Origin: Sweltsa coloradensis
Lineage: Eukaryota > Arthropoda > Insecta > Plecoptera > Chloroperlidae
Direction of reading: 5' to 3'
Assembly: GCA_024449915.1 (NCBI GenBank)
Contig: JAMZAV010000064.1
Coordinates: forward strand, 372,001-436,000
DNA length: 64,000 bases
A program made the position numbers and the translations under genes. Positions 1 through 12,703 of this stretch are shown one piece after another (position 1 is the first letter of the stretch; each line of letters opens with the position of its first letter). A model generated the notes under the pieces. It ran no database searches, had not been told where the DNA came from, and worked only from the letters and a program-made list of their open reading frames with translations.

Positions 1-239
1 TTGATGGGTCTGGTGTTTTATCCGTCGTTGTAAGAACCGGGGCCTCTCTGTTATTCTCGCCGCATACTGAAGTGGTTTATTCGATTCTAAAGTAAGTGAT
101 ACGAGGATCAGTGTGGACTTAGAAGGGAATTTCCAATAACACATGTCATGCCATACAGTAAGCAAACACGAGGGTGATGTGTGGTAAGCGAGAAGCATCG
201 ATCATTTCCATTCAACGCACTTGAGAGACTGTCCTGCAT
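1..239. other. Unannotated left edge
   Basis: No gene, repeat or RNA signal was recognised before the minisatellite begins. An apparent open frame that starts near 181 gets nearly all its length from the following repeat and is not supported as coding. Confidence 0.5.
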
Positions 240-770
240 GGTGGCGGGTCCACTCGCACTCACTGTCGCACTCACTCACTGTCGCAGTCACACTCACTGT
301 CGCACTCACACTCACTGTCGCACTCACACTCACTGTCGCACTCACACTCACTGTCGCACTCACACTCACTGTCGCACTCACTCACTGTCGCAGTCACACT
401 CACTGTCGCACTCACACTCACTGTCGCACTCACACTCACTGTCGCACTCACTCACTGTCGCAGTCACACTCACTGTCGCACTCACACTCACTGTCGCACT
501 CACTCACTGTCGCAGTCACACTCACTGTTGCACTCACAATCACTGTTGCACTCACACTCACTGTCGCAGTCACACTCACTGTCGCACTCGCACTCACTGT
601 CGCACTCGCACTCACTGTCGCACTCACACTCACACTCACACTCACACTCACACTCACACTCACACTCACACGCACACGCGCACGCGCACTCGCACTCGCA
701 CTCGCACTCGCACTCGCACTCGCACTCGCACTCACACACACACACACGCTCGTACACATCGTACACACGT
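240..770. repeat. Complex CACTCACTGTCGCA minisatellite grading into hexamer and CA repeats
   Basis: The left part (about 240-600) repeats an 18-bp unit close to CACTCACTGTCGCACTCA, with shorter variants such as CACTCACTGTCGCAGT interleaved. From about 610 it becomes (CACTCA)n, then (CGCACT)n, and ends in (CA)n near 750. Frames stay open on both strands because the units are multiples of three without stops, giving artificial Thr-His, Ser-His and Val-Ser repeat peptides. The graded change from an 18-mer to a 6-mer to a 2-mer suggests expansion by slippage from one ancestral CACTCA-like tract. Confidence 0.95.
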
Positions 771-1437
771 TTCACATGGATACTGTTTTGTATTAAATTA
801 ATAATCATTATCATAACTTTAGTCATGTTCTGGCTATACATCCTATTGTTTGCCCGAAGGGGGGAGAGTTTAATTTTGCTAATGATGTTGTCATCTCCCT
901 CAGTGTCAGCACTGTAATTACTAACTTGTATTCGTGTACCATATGAAGCTAATCAGACAAACAAACAAACTACAAACATACAAACTTGTCAAATAGACAA
1001 ATTAAAAGTTTAAATTGCAAACTGTTAAAGAAATGTTTCACTAATTGTGTGTGAGTCCTTATTTTATTTCATTATAACTCTTTGACGTTACTTACAATAT
1101 GTAACATTTTAACTTAATTTATTGGTGTTGATCTCTCCGAAATCTCTACAATTGAAGACAGAGTAACATCTAATTGATTATTGTTGGTTTAATGTAATCT
1201 GTCCCTAGAGAATGATTAAGTACTAACGTAATTAAGGCCAGGCTATGGCATACCATTCAATTATTGATAGTGTTGTAATCAAAAAGTTGATATCGATTGA
1301 TCACCAATTTATTATTTGTGTATTTTCGATAATATAAAATTTGTATCGCAAGACTTGGCCTACTATTGAGGCTAAAAAGATTGATTGGGGAACGCCAAAT
1401 ATGCATAACGGTTTCACGTTTTCACTCGCTTTCAATG

Positions 1438-1457
1438 ACCCGGCACCTCCACCAAAA
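1438..1457 (-). repeat. Short dispersed motif matching a tRNA-Ala 3' end with CCA
   Basis: The plus strand reads CCCGGCACCTCCACCA inside this interval. It resembles the T-arm 3' half and acceptor strand of a tRNA-Ala followed by CCA. The same word recurs at 4657-4719 (twice), 10196-10215, 49203-49225 and 59323-59340. No LTR, SINE body or tRNA gene surrounds it here. Confidence 0.6.
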
Positions 1458-3557
1458 TCATTATAATATTAATACTCGAGTCAAAATTTCGGGTTATTCG
1501 CACACCTCTGCCGTTACAATTATTATTGACTATTATTATAATTAAATCTATATTTATTTATTTTATTTCCCACTCTACAAATATATATCTTGACAAAACC
1601 TTTATTTTATCTTGTACAAATCAACTGGTAAATAAACTATCCTATTTTAGTGTATGGTATATCTTGTGCGGGACTTACATACCACCCACCACCACCTACG
1701 TGTATTTCGCAATGAGTTGCGCTATGCAAAGACTTTGTAAGGAAGAGTTACCTATACTTTGACTCCACAATGCGGCTCTCTTGCAGAGTTCTCTCCTCCA
1801 TAAAGTTACCCAAGTTCCGTCCTGCCCAGCCAGCCGTTGAGCAGAAGTTCGTCATCCTCCTGGTCGTCGACGACTTCGATTCTCCCCCCCCACACAAGTG
1901 AACTATTGACCCAGGTCAACAGTTCAAGTATTGCGTGACATGAGTAAGAGGGTTTCAGGGTCAACACGTTTCAGTTTTATTCCAAAGAAAATCGTGATCT
2001 AAAGTGGGTTGTTTAAATCGTGCTAAATGTGAGATATGTTATTAGGGGTTGCCTTCTGTGGGTTGGTTCGTGGCTGAAGTCAACTAAAACGTTGTACGTA
2101 TAAATGTTTTCTGGGGAAAACTCGATGAAACTTGAACATTTCTCTTACGACACCAGACCAAGTTTCTATATGTGAAAAGTGGACAATTACTTTCCGATAT
2201 AGCCCTTTGAAGAGGTATGGTGAGAGATGTGGGGGGGGGGGGTGAGGGTGGCCTGGAAACCCGACAACGCTCGATATGTTCCTCCAAACATGAATGAAGT
2301 TAATTAAAGCTCCACAGACCCAAAAGGAAAATAAAAACATCACAAAAACAAAATTGGCGGATATAATTAAAATATTGTCGTGAAAATAACTAGCGACCAT
2401 ACGGTTTTTTGGTTTGAATAGAGCAATTATTTTAGGTTGGTGAATGATGGTCGAAAATTTTCGAAATTTAAAATGATGTTCCTTTTTAATAATAATCACA
2501 TTATTTTCGTCGTCATGGTGAGTGTGTCTTGTGAAGGCGACGGAACACAATGCGCAATTTAAAATAAGGTTGATTGAATGAAAACAGCGCGGTGTCGCGT
2601 CTCTATGATAATTCAACCCATCGACTGCGCGATGCTCGAGATTGTCATCCTCATGAATTATGCACAAGCTAAAACTGCACTGCGAGGAAAATAACCTACA
2701 TTTGGATTACATGACCGTGTTGTTAATTAACTCTCTGAACTTGTGACAAGTTTCTTAGTTTCTAGATAAGTTTTGTTATGTTGTGTGAATTATTATCTCG
2801 TGTTTATCATTTGAATCAAATGCATTTGTCCGCAAAATTACGAAGAAGAGCGAAGAATACATTAAGGATAATGTTACTCCTGGGCAAAAAAGATGTTGCA
2901 CCAAACAGGCAGTGCTACGTTTTGTGAGGTGTAGTAATTTAGTTTCTGTAAGTCAAAATTTTTGGAGCATTTTTTAAAACAACATTTTATTCATAAATTT
3001 TAAGTTTTTACCAAGTTTAGTTGCAGAACCGACCGTCAATGTTTACGCATAATATAACACACACTCACACACAATACACGCATATAAACGTATAATACAA
3101 GAAAATAATAAGCGAGGAGGGTATTTTATACTTTCAAGAAAACTATTCTTTGGAAACTCGTAGAACAACAAGTTTATCGTCGACAACGACTCCCTTGAAA
3201 TACTTGAGAAATCTGTGTGGAATACCAAAATGTCTCCAGGTTTTAGAATTCCCGCTGCGATATCTCAATGCAACACAGCAATAGTAAGAATATCGAAGTT
3301 GGCGGGAACTTAGGACGCATTTAAATAAACTGTCCCCTCTCACGTCGTAGAAAAGTCTCACTTCCCCTCGCACTTTGGCTGAGTGTTACAATGAAAGGAA
3401 ATCACGTTCATCGCCACAAATTATTGTTCCCTGAAGAAGCTCTTTCAAAGATGAATGAAAAGAAATGTTGGATTTACTCCAAATTTTGGCGCGGTTAAAG
3501 CTGGCAAACTTTGAATGTTTATTAGTGTTTGCGTCTGTGAGATTGCTCCCTAGGCCG

Positions 3558-3605
3558 GGGGGGGGGAGAGTGTGGTTATAGTGAGGGAAGGAAGGGGGGA
3601 GGGGC
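3558..3605 (+). other. G-rich tract with G-quadruplex potential
   Basis: A run of about ten G is followed within 45 bases by GGG, GG and further runs of four to six G. Four or more G-runs within a short span fit a possible intramolecular G-quadruplex on the plus strand. No gene is seen beside it. Confidence 0.5.
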
Positions 3606-3886
3606 GTTTAGCGGCGACGCCGGGGGACTCTCCAAGAACGAAACTTTCATCAAACGCACTCCGTCGTCTACACAAACAAATTTGAAAGCTTGGAGTAGAA
3701 TGAGAACAAACAGGCGAGATTCAATTTCTTTGTCTTGTTCTAGATAAGCAGCACTTGTGTGTGGGCCACTTGGTGGCGAGGCGAGGCGGGGATATTGACC
3801 TAGTTGGGCGCGCTACGAGTATACGAGGCTCGATACGCTATGGATCGCTTGGTGTCGCGGGGTGGGCTTGCAGGGACACTGCGGCG

Positions 3887-3912
3887 TCTCCCCCCACCCC
3901 CACCCCCCACAC
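3887..3912 (-). other. C-rich tract (G-rich on the minus strand)
   Basis: Three long C-runs separated by single A residues lie in a locally GC-rich stretch (about 3760-3960). On the minus strand this is G-rich and could fold as a quadruplex, but only three clear runs are present, so support is weaker than at 36057-36077. Confidence 0.4.
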
Positions 3913-4129
3913 CACGCGCCCACTCGTCAAACTCGACTAGCACATGGGGGGTAGGGAGACCGTTCGGAAGTAGTAAAGTGTCAAACAATGAAAACAAAAA
4001 AAGAAGGTAATGTTTCATTGAAATTGTGTCCATTCAAACGAACTATGTTTTATTTGACCGTTTTCGGAAACGAAACACTTCAATTTCACTCTCGATACTT
4101 CCTTCAGGGTACTTAGAGAGAGTTCATTG

Positions 4130-4370
4130 GCTGAGGGTGGAACGGGTTAAACGGAACAAAACTAAGGGTCGTGTAATGGGGTAGAATAATGAATTTTCAT
4201 TGCAAAGTGTAGAAGGGTTTTAACGTAACAAAACTAAGGGTCGTTTTGTGGGGGATCTTTAATTAATTTGCTTGGTTAGTATGGCACAAAACGATGAGGC
4301 GGGGTAGTATGATAAAGTTTTATAATAAGGCGTTTAAAACTAACAAAACTATGCTGGATGTTTTGTTGGG
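4130..4370 (+). repeat. Degenerate tandem repeat, units of about 70-115 bp
   Basis: The phrase AACAAAACTAAGGGTCGT occurs near 4155 and 4227, and a diverged version (AACAAAACTATGCTGG) near 4342. GGGGTAGNATNAT-like text lies between. This looks like a decayed two- to three-unit tandem array of unknown origin. Confidence 0.5.
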
Positions 4371-4504
4371 AGATGAATTCCCTATCTTGAATGTGGGTTA
4401 TCACTCACAAAAATTTAAGATTTGTTTTTTGTAAAAATTCATAAATTGTATCGGTTGTTACAAATTTAAAATTGTAATTGCGTCTTTTATTTTATTGATT
4501 ATTT

Positions 4505-4520
4505 TAAGGGGCTAAATGTT
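4505..4520 (+). repeat. Fragment of a TTAAAGGGGCTAAA-type terminus
   Basis: TTTTAAGGGGCTAAATG here resembles the left end of the possible MITE at 62416-63063 and an isolated fragment at 41751. No matching right end is seen nearby. Confidence 0.35.
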
Positions 4521-4656
4521 GGTCGATGACTGCTTGCGGGTCTCTATTTCAAAAGTTTTTTTTTCTATATTAAATAACATGCAAGTTTACGGAAGTACCG
4601 ATATCAGTGAGCAGAGCTTTGCGTAATGTTCGTCTCACCGTGTTGGTCTCCTTGTT

Positions 4657-4719
4657 TATGGAGGTGCCGGGGTTTCGATATCCTTTCCTTGTTGGTGGAG
4701 GTGCCGGGTTTTCGATGGC
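4657..4719 (+). repeat. Two tRNA-Ala-3'-end-complementary motifs in direct repeat
   Basis: GGAGGTGCCGGGGTTTCGAT lies near 4660-4679, and a longer version starting TTGGTGGAGGTGCCGGG at 4692-4719. They are direct repeats about 33 bp apart. See the finding on this motif for the other copies. Confidence 0.6.
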
Positions 4720-4779
4720 ATTTTTTAAGTAAGGCTAGCCCCGCCCTCTGGCCTTTAAGGTCGCCAAACATTCCGTTGC

Positions 4780-5320
4780 ATCATCGTTGAAGGTCAATGT
4801 CAACACCATGTTCATCATGTTCGGTTTTTATTGCGATGCGCAACACACGCATAGACAGGCGAACAGAAAGGTGAAGTATATAGTGTAGCTTCTCCGTGTA
4901 TTTCAAGACGACGGTGTAAGCCTTGGGTCTATGCGCGCAACACAAGAAAGGAGCAATCGAATTTGAATTAGGCACTTTATCTCCGTTGAAGAGCGGTTTG
5001 ATTGCGCTCTGATCCACTCCCTTGGCGCCGTTCAGGTGTAACCCGCTCTCAGCGGAGGAACAAACCTCGAGGGAGTCGGCCGGTCGTAACACATTCACGC
5101 GTCTTGTCCCCGTGCAACCGCGAGAGGCGCGAGCTGCGACGCAGCCGATGCCGGGGTGCTTAATTATGTGCCGCTGTGTAGGCAGGGAGACAAAGTCACA
5201 CATCCTTGATTGCAGGGCTTTAAGACACATCAGTTACAATAGTACTAGAAGATATAGAAACAACATGGAAATCTCCTGGTCTCATTTGACAGGTGTATTT
5301 GAGAAGAAAATGTTCTAGTG
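4780..5320. other. GC-rich island with overlapping open frames, product unknown
   Basis: About 4950-5220 is clearly richer in G+C and CpG than its neighbours. A minus-strand frame of 149 codons (5230 to 4781) and a plus-strand frame of 98 codons (5022 to 5318) overlap it. I recognise no domain in either, and neither shows an obvious signal peptide or transmembrane run. Overlapping open frames on both strands are expected where composition is GC-rich and stops are few. It could equally be a promoter or exon CpG island, or part of an unrecognised repeat. Confidence 0.3.
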
Positions 5321-7354
5321 GGGATTTACGTTTCATAAGTCTGCTTCGAATATCTCATTGAAGTTCTTCATCCTCACAAGCAATTACTTTATGAAGTATA
5401 TTCAGAGGGGATCGCCAAAGCATGCATAGAAAACAAACGTTCCTTGTGTTACGTTTAACTCTTGCGGAGAACAATGTATTCAACAAGTTCTGGGTTTAAA
5501 GGCATAAAAAAATTGCAACATTCCTAACAAATCACTTTTCGCTATATGTTACTTAACTTTTCAATCCAATTTTCGTGTCAAATTCTACATGAATCATATA
5601 TTGTTGTTGTATACCGGGCATATTTGTTCATATATAACTATATTGGAACTTACTATTAATAACTATGCTGTACTAATAAAACATAATAAATCACGTTTTC
5701 AGATTGTTTACAAAAAGTACAATTGAGAAACGATAATTTATTAAGGCTTAACATTTGTAAGAAAACCTTCTCAAGGCTTTATTAAATACACTAGAATCGT
5801 ATTTGTTGTTTAACATTAAATCATACTAGAAGCATCCCAGATACAAAAATATATTACCACATTATTGTCCCACGTAGCAATATAATACCGTCGATGTCGA
5901 AGCAACCACGTTGCATACATCCATATGATATGCTATATATTGTTGCATCGCCCTCAGTGTAATATTTATCTACATTGCTTCCCATATCCTTTCTAAATAG
6001 CTATAGTGATATATGACAAATAGTAACAAACGTATTTCAAATAATCAGAACAAAGACGTAATTCAATAACAAACAGCACCCTATATATTCCATCCCCTGT
6101 ATAACCGACTAACAGAGGCGTGGACGAAGTAGCGTACGTCTGCCCACACCAGAATGGGAGGCAACAACTATTTTATATGCGGTCTTTACGTCTGCAATAA
6201 AGATCTGGGGTAACTGATCACAGCTTGGTAAAATTGCTTTGGAATTCAATGCATAGAATTTTAGCTCCGTTCCCTCTCAACGCGACGAGGTATTTTATTA
6301 GGGCGATCGGATAAGATGGAAAATACTAAACAGGATACAATGGAAAAGTGATGTAATTTCAGAAGAAATGCCTGGAAACATTTGGTCTTACAATCACGAA
6401 AAAAGGGAAATAACAAAAGATATCTGTGGCTATATCGTAGCCATTTTGAAGATTTCTGCTAACCAAAATGGCTGCACTAAAACAGATGGAATTATCTTTA
6501 ATATTGTATGATAAAAATTAAATTATAAAGAGTCAAGAAAACCAATGAGTTCAAATGACATTACAGTTAATTTGTGTAGTTTTGGGGGAAGATATATTAA
6601 ACTGAAAGTGTGAAATTTGACCTTGCTTTGGGTTAAAGACGGAGACTGCCATGTTAAATGCAGTGTTGCCGACCAACATGTCAGCGATCCATCTGGCAAC
6701 GTTTCTGATGACGTCACGCCACCTCCTTCACGGTCACAATCTGCGTGTGCTGCTCTCTGGTGCTGGTGATCATAGTGAAACGTGTTAGAGGATAGATAGA
6801 TGGATGGATGGATGGTTAAGCGAATCCCATGCGTATTACAGTATGTGATTGATCGATTACTAAGTGCAGTGTAGAGTAATGTGGAGTTGGAGAAACCAAA
6901 GGATGCGACGACTAGCTAGACAAGATCATGGCAGAAACTTACATTGAACCGCGCTTGTGACCTGACCTAACTTCGTAATTCAGCTCTTCGGGGGGTTGTA
7001 AACTTCAGTAACTGCTTTGATACAAACACTTCTGTAAATGTCATTTGGTGTTTATTTTCGAAAGAGTAAAGTTAGATACAAACATGCAAAACGAGACATT
7101 CTCAGCATTGCTTTGGGGACAACTTGAAGAGGGAAAGAAGTATGGGGTTAGGTAGAAATATTCATGAACAAAAACTGTATTGTGTTGGTCTTCTTTGAGT
7201 TTAAATGTAAGAGTAGGGCAAGGCGACAACCATTTCATGAGAGAAATAAATTTAAAGATGGACTACAGGTGAGCTTGAATAATGGCGGAATGAAATAGAA
7301 TGCGGTTACCGTTACTGAATGGAGGAGAAGATTGGTGGGATGAAAATATTATTT
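5321..7354. other. No gene recognised
   Basis: AT-rich DNA. A short GATG/GATA microsatellite lies near 6793-6815, and AAAATGGCTGCAC-type text near 6465. Frames up to 65 codons near 6520-6720 and 7040-7240 have no recognisable content. Confidence 0.5.
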
Positions 7355-8129
7355 GATGAGCGTAGCGAGCGAAGCGAAAATTCCATTTCACTAAACTGGA
7401 GAAAAAAATCCGGAATGTTTTTCTTTTTTTCCTTTTTTTTCTGTTTGTATTTTTGTGTGTCTGTTAACACGATTCCGGCTAAACCGATACTCCAATTGCG
7501 ATGAAATTTTATGGAGACCTTCGAAATCTCTGAACTAAGAACTGCCACGTTTTTGAGCGTAATCGAAAAATTATTTCTCATGAAAATCGCAATTTTACGA
7601 TTTTTTTCGATTTAAAAAAAATTCCTTCGACTTATAACACCTACATGCTTTATGCGATTGTAATGATTTTTTTCAAAGTACCTTTATTTCATGAATTAAT
7701 ATATTCGTGTGAAATTTGAGCGCAATCGAAAAATTATTTCTCATGAAAATCACAATTTTACGATTTTTTTAAATTTTTTTAAACATTCTTCGACTTCTAA
7801 CACCTACATGCTTTATCCGATTGCAATGATTTTTTCACAGAACCTTAATTTTATGAATTAATATATTCGTGTAAAATTTGTGCGCAATCGAATAATTATT
7901 TCTTATGAAAATTTCAATATTAAGATTTTTTCCTTTTTTAAATTACGATTAATTAAAAAAAATTTAAAAAGTTAGTTAATTTTTTATTTAATTTAATTTA
8001 ATTTAAAAAAAATCTTCAACATAGTAATGATTTTTTCACAGAACAACAGAAAATCCGCATAACACATGGCAGCTCAATGCACCAATTACGCTCATCCAAC
8101 AACGCGGCGGGACTTAATCGTTTTCCTAG
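7355..8129 (+). mobile_element. H1a: non-autonomous Helitron-like (HLE2/Helentron type) element
   Basis: The 5' end reads GATGAGCGTAGCGAGCGAAG after TT, followed by a poly-T tract and a 160-bp-scale internal array. The unit containing CGCAATCGAAAAATTATTTC recurs at 7555, 7718 and 7880, a period of about 162 bp. The 3' end has AACGC...GCGTT as a small hairpin followed by TTTCCTAG, with T flanking at 8130. Just inside it lies TACGCTCATCCAA, the inverse of the 5' end. No transposase or helicase frame is present. An opposite-strand copy is at 33594-34231. The absence of a long target duplication and the one-sided hairpin argue against an ordinary TIR transposon. Confidence 0.75.
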
Positions 8130-10079
8130 TTATGTTATTTTTGTTTACACTCCACTTCTTTTGGGTTCTATATTTTAGATACACTTTGGTTAATTACCCC
8201 CTATTTCGTAAAAACTAAAGACATATAAGCTAATTCTTACTGAAATTTGTGTAAGCCCAATCAGGACTTGTGCTACTTAACCATCTTTCTGCTAATCAAT
8301 TTATAGATATGCTAAGGCTTGAGTGTCGTGTACCACACTCACGCAAACAATACCACCATTAAAATACCAGATACAGCCTAAACAGTATTATTATATACAT
8401 GACAATCAAATAATCACAAATGGCAAGAGAATAATAAGCACCAAGCCGAGTGCATGTTGCAGGGGTCAAGAGGTAATCTCGGTTTGTTAATCTAGTTGTA
8501 AATTAATTGTGTTTCTCTCACGTGATTGGCTTGTTAATGGTGCAACCTTTCTAATGCGATTTGTAATCAAGAATGTAATTGACATAAAACATAATATAAT
8601 ATTGTGATAGCAGGGAGAATTGCATGCGTGAGTACCGACCTTTCGCATTATTAACATCTGAATTACACATCGTCAAGGTTACATACTCATAAATTGAATT
8701 ATTTAAACAATAATTAACAACACTAAATCAATGTTGGTAGTAAACTATGATAATTATGATTTCTAGGTCGAATCGTTTCAGTTTATACAACTACACTTGA
8801 ATATCCACAACAATCGGTAATACCAATGGTCGTTTGTCTGGCCCAGTAAACTCTGTTCGGTGCGTTTCATGATACTTGATCACAATTCAATTCTTAAACA
8901 CAGTTTGCATGACACAAGCTAATCATGATTGACAAGATAATTGCTTTTGATTCGAACTGATAACACGCTAACAGTTCGCATACATTATCTGAGGCCATTA
9001 TCTGAAAGTCAAAACACCATTAAACAGCATTTACATACATCCATTACTTTAGTTTTAAAATATTCCCTTTGAAATGTGTAATTATAATACACTTACAATG
9101 CTTTTAGGCGTTACTAAATTTGTGCATAGTATATATACACGTGTACTCTATATTTATTACTTTCATGTAAACTGTAAAACATAATGGAAAGAGTTTAATA
9201 ATTTACATATTGTGTATTATTCAACACACCACTCCTTCGACTTAATTCTGTTTGTACTGTCCATGGTTGTTGACAGTGTTTTGATTATCCTGAACATATT
9301 ACATAGCTCTTATTCAACTTAAAACTTCTACATTCCCATTGGATTCGACTAATTATATTTAAACCAAGTAAAGCGCCATGCATTTTTTTTTTTTCATATA
9401 TAAAAAAATCATGAAAATGTTAATCTCATCCAGAACGGTGATTCTAAACTTGATAAGTATAAGTTTGTTAATTATTACTGATGTTTAAATAACAAATGCT
9501 AGTTTCAGAAATTGAGATTTAGCTTTAATTAATTGTGTCGTGATTGTGAGCTCATATCACTGCGGCGAGGGGAGTGAAGGATGTGCATAGTTGCAAACAA
9601 AAAAAAGGCGCTCTCATTACATACGATCGTGTTCTGCAAGTTCTAATTGAAGTATCCATTTCCCGAGGAAAAGTGGGTACGTGTTCTCTAGTGTTAATGT
9701 TTAGTTAGCTAATGCATTTCTGCAATGGATAGCACCGTGCGCACTTGTCACAAACACATAATTGTAATAGAGACGAGACAGCAAATACCCCCTTGACATT
9801 TCATGTTACGTAGAATATCTCATGTGCGATACAGATGCTTCATCGCTGAAGAGATTTACACAAACGCGGAGGCGCAAGTTTGCAGAGTACCAACATTGAC
9901 AACATTTGTGTCAGAGTAGAATTACCCGCGTAATACTTAAACAGACATATTTTTTTAACAACCATCCTTATCAGTAATAATTAAAGATGATTTAGAAAGA
10001 ATGAGAGTAAATAATACTAAGATTACATAAATATAATAATAAAAAAATATATATAAATATAATTCAAAATAAGTAAATA

Positions 10080-10375
10080 CCCGACCATAAATAACGGGTC
10101 GGGTATTTGGGGGCTATTCGGGTAAGAAAATGAATTATTATTTTTTTTTTTGGGGGGGGGGGGGTCGATCAGGATTTAGATGTCCATATTATCATGTTTT
10201 GGTGGAGGTGCCGGTCCAGACAATTTTTATTTTTTGCTTATACAAAATTTGTTATGTAAAATTCATTAATTTATTTATTTTAACATGCAATATTTTACCA
10301 GCCGTCTTTTCCCGACCCGAAAACCCTAAGCAGTTTAGTACCCGAATCCGACCCGACCTTTACCCGCACATTCAT
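10080..10375. repeat. Region with clustered CGGGTCGGGT / CCCGACCCGA words in inverted arrangement
   Basis: GGGTCGGGTATT near 10097 and TTCGGGTAAG near 10119 face CCCGACCCGAAAACCC near 10314 and CCGAATCCGACCCGACC near 10343. A poly-T/poly-G tract and a tRNA-Ala-like motif (10196-10215) lie between. This is a loose foldback. It may be a decayed element end pair, but no precise termini are visible. Confidence 0.4.
10196..10215 (+). repeat. Short dispersed motif complementary to a tRNA-Ala 3' end
   Basis: TTTTGGTGGAGGTGCCGG is identical over 18 bases to the reverse complement of the copy at 1438-1457. Confidence 0.6.
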
Positions 10376-10486
10376 GTAAAAAATTAGTAAAAATTCTAAA
10401 TGTGTCAATATATGTTTTTTTGTAACTGTACATCGTTGTTGTTATATTGTTATTTACTATTTTGTTTTGTTACTGTTTATTATTTA

Positions 10487-10535
10487 CATTCACATTAATT
10501 TGGTGAATGGCCCATTAACTAAATTAATGTGAATG
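10487..10535. repeat. Perfect 15-bp inverted repeat (hairpin)
   Basis: CATTCACATTAATTT at 10487-10501 is perfectly complementary to AAATTAATGTGAATG at 10521-10535, with a loop of about 19 bases. The AT-rich stem could be a terminator-like or MITE-core hairpin. No flanking element ends are recognised. Confidence 0.6.
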
Positions 10536-11432
10536 AAATAACAAATAAATTCATAAAATAAATATAAACAAGCAAAACAATAAATAGTTCAGTTAAGAGG
10601 AAAGTGAAAAAAAAAAAAATAAGACCGAAAAAATTAATACAATGAAAAATGATGATAAGGGGTAAATTTTTGCCGCAGTAATACTCGCTTTTAAGCTTTT
10701 TCTTGGATAGTTCCATTTTTGAACGAACATATATATAGACACATAAGCAAATTTTTTTATTTTAAATGTATTCTCATACAAAATCATTGTGCATTGAGTA
10801 ATGCTCACCTTATTCGATCTTTCGTGGCGCTGCAAAATGTAGATATAATTCTCACTCAAAGTAAATAATGTACGCCCCGTGTACATGCCAGCGTCAGTTT
10901 AGCTTACGCTATGATGGAGACAAGGACTTAAATGTAACGTGACAGACCTAGGGAGCAATGTTGCCGATAAATGGATTTTCCTAGTCCCCTCAGAACGCGC
11001 CACTTTACATTTCTCTTAGTCGATATTGTAGTGTTTTTCAAACTTGGAAAACTAACTTGAATATTTACCTTAGAGGAAATAATCGTCGGTTTGTCGAAGG
11101 ATTCTTTGTACATGACAGAGCCTGTGCTAGATTGAGCATACATCGTGTAAAACAATGGACTCCATGGCCCGTGTGTTGATAGTAGAGGGCGGGGTGGCCA
11201 CTAATGAAAACCATTGTTATAAAAACGATTAATTTGCTACGGTTGCGACCCTCGGTACGTTAACCAGATTGTTGGAAAAAGAATTATTCTATTTTTCTAG
11301 ATAGGAAAAGTTTCTTCTAAACCTGGTTGCGGGAGTTTGAAAAGCTCGCATCGGTGAAGGGTATAGCTTCAATACTAAAATCGCAATTACCGTAAAAGAT
11401 CGATGAGTGAGAATGTAATTTAGTTTCAAATG

Positions 11433-11488
11433 TAGTGATCATAACTGTGTTTAAGTTGTTAGCGATCATAACTGTGTTTAAGTTGTAA
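11433..11488 (+). repeat. Tandem duplication, about 28 bp
   Basis: GATCATAACTGTGTTTAAGT occurs twice in direct contact with near-identical flanks, giving one two-unit duplication. Confidence 0.8.
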
Positions 11489-12703
11489 GCTAATTTTTTT
11501 TTGTTTTACAACGACAAATCGTAGAAATCACAACAAGGTCGTTTATTAGAAGTATTTTCCATGCAGCTTGTAATTGTAAACGTAGTTTATTTCGATGGCG
11601 AATCATGCACGTTGTCGATGTGAGTGTTATTGCATGATTATAATCGGTTGTTGTTTCATGGGGGCTCTGTACTGAGAAGACTTTCCTTCGCAACACTGTG
11701 ATAATAGTTTGAATATTAATGCGTGCACTAATTAGGACAGATAGGTACAATTGTCAAGTTGAAGTTATGCCTTGGATTGGGCTTTTTTATGACGTTACTT
11801 ATATGATATCATTGTTTTGTTTTGCATTGTTGCCAACAAACAAGATGCAACATTCAAATACCACTGTTTTCATGTTCAAGCATAGATGTTAAACGAAAAC
11901 TCTACAGATGGATTATTTAATCTTTCAAATATATTTCGTACTTCATATATTGACTAGGTCGGAGCCAGAAAATCAAACCCTTGCGACTTACCATTACTGC
12001 TCTTCAGCAACGTCGCGACGCAAGAGAAGCATTTCGCTTTCCAACCAATTGAGCGCGTGAAAACACTCATAAGTTCAATTTGTCTTCCTGGACGAAATCA
12101 ATACCGAAACAGTTTTACGTTGAACAATTTGGTAGAATTCAAATAGGTTAATATTATCTTTGCAGCTTTGTGTCCTGAGGCTTGGAAGGACACTTTACGG
12201 TCTTTAAGTTGTCTGAGTAAAATTTTGTATGTATGTTTCACGAATATACAACATATTGGTGGTTTTCATTTATAAAATGAACCAATCTGTTCTATATCCT
12301 AATTGCTAGAAATATAACATTTATTTTTAATCTTTGTGATATTATGCATGTGTTGCTCTTTATTTTGTGCCTCGTGGCTGTATTAATCTTCGGAAGTTTA
12401 CAGGTGCACACGTCGAAATATAATTCAGTGACAACGTGTATATTAAAATAATGAGTTATTCTTCATAACATATTTTTAAATTTAAACATACCATGTTTTA
12501 AACTATTATTATCATCTCTCAAGTTATTTATTTATTATTCTTTATAAAACAACTAAAGGTGCACCTAGTGATCTTAAATTGTAGAAGAGAATCAGAGAGA
12601 ACTTGGCCCCATAGCAAGTTATGCCTCATTCCCTTCTTTAAAACTAATTTAAAATAAAACTTATATATAATATAAACATAGGATAAAATGACAAAATTGA
12701 GTG

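Larger units (their letters stand above)
771..4129. other. No gene recognised; AT-rich DNA with G-rich patches
   Basis: No coding frame with recognisable content, no tRNA and no clear element ends are seen. Short CAAA-type repeats lie near 957-990. G or C homopolymers occur near 2230 and 3559. A sequence complementary to a tRNA-Ala 3' end lies at 1438-1457. The segments near 1790-1900 and 3540-3960 are richer in G+C than their surroundings and could be exon or promoter material, but nothing decides this. Confidence 0.5.
8130..12703. other. No gene recognised
   Basis: Mostly AT-rich DNA with poly-T and poly-A runs (for example near 9384 and 10141). Three small structures are listed separately: a CCCGA-word region, a perfect hairpin and a short tandem duplication. 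Short open frames near 10130-11155 and 11490-11750 lack recognisable content. Confidence 0.5.

Noticed and set aside
181..917. Open frames of 106-206 codons on both strands
   Set aside because: They arise from the stop-free minisatellite and encode only simple dipeptide-like repeats. They overlap in several frames.
4781..5318. Overlapping 149- and 98-codon frames as genes
   Set aside because: No recognisable domain, opposite strands overlap, and GC-rich composition alone explains the lack of stops.
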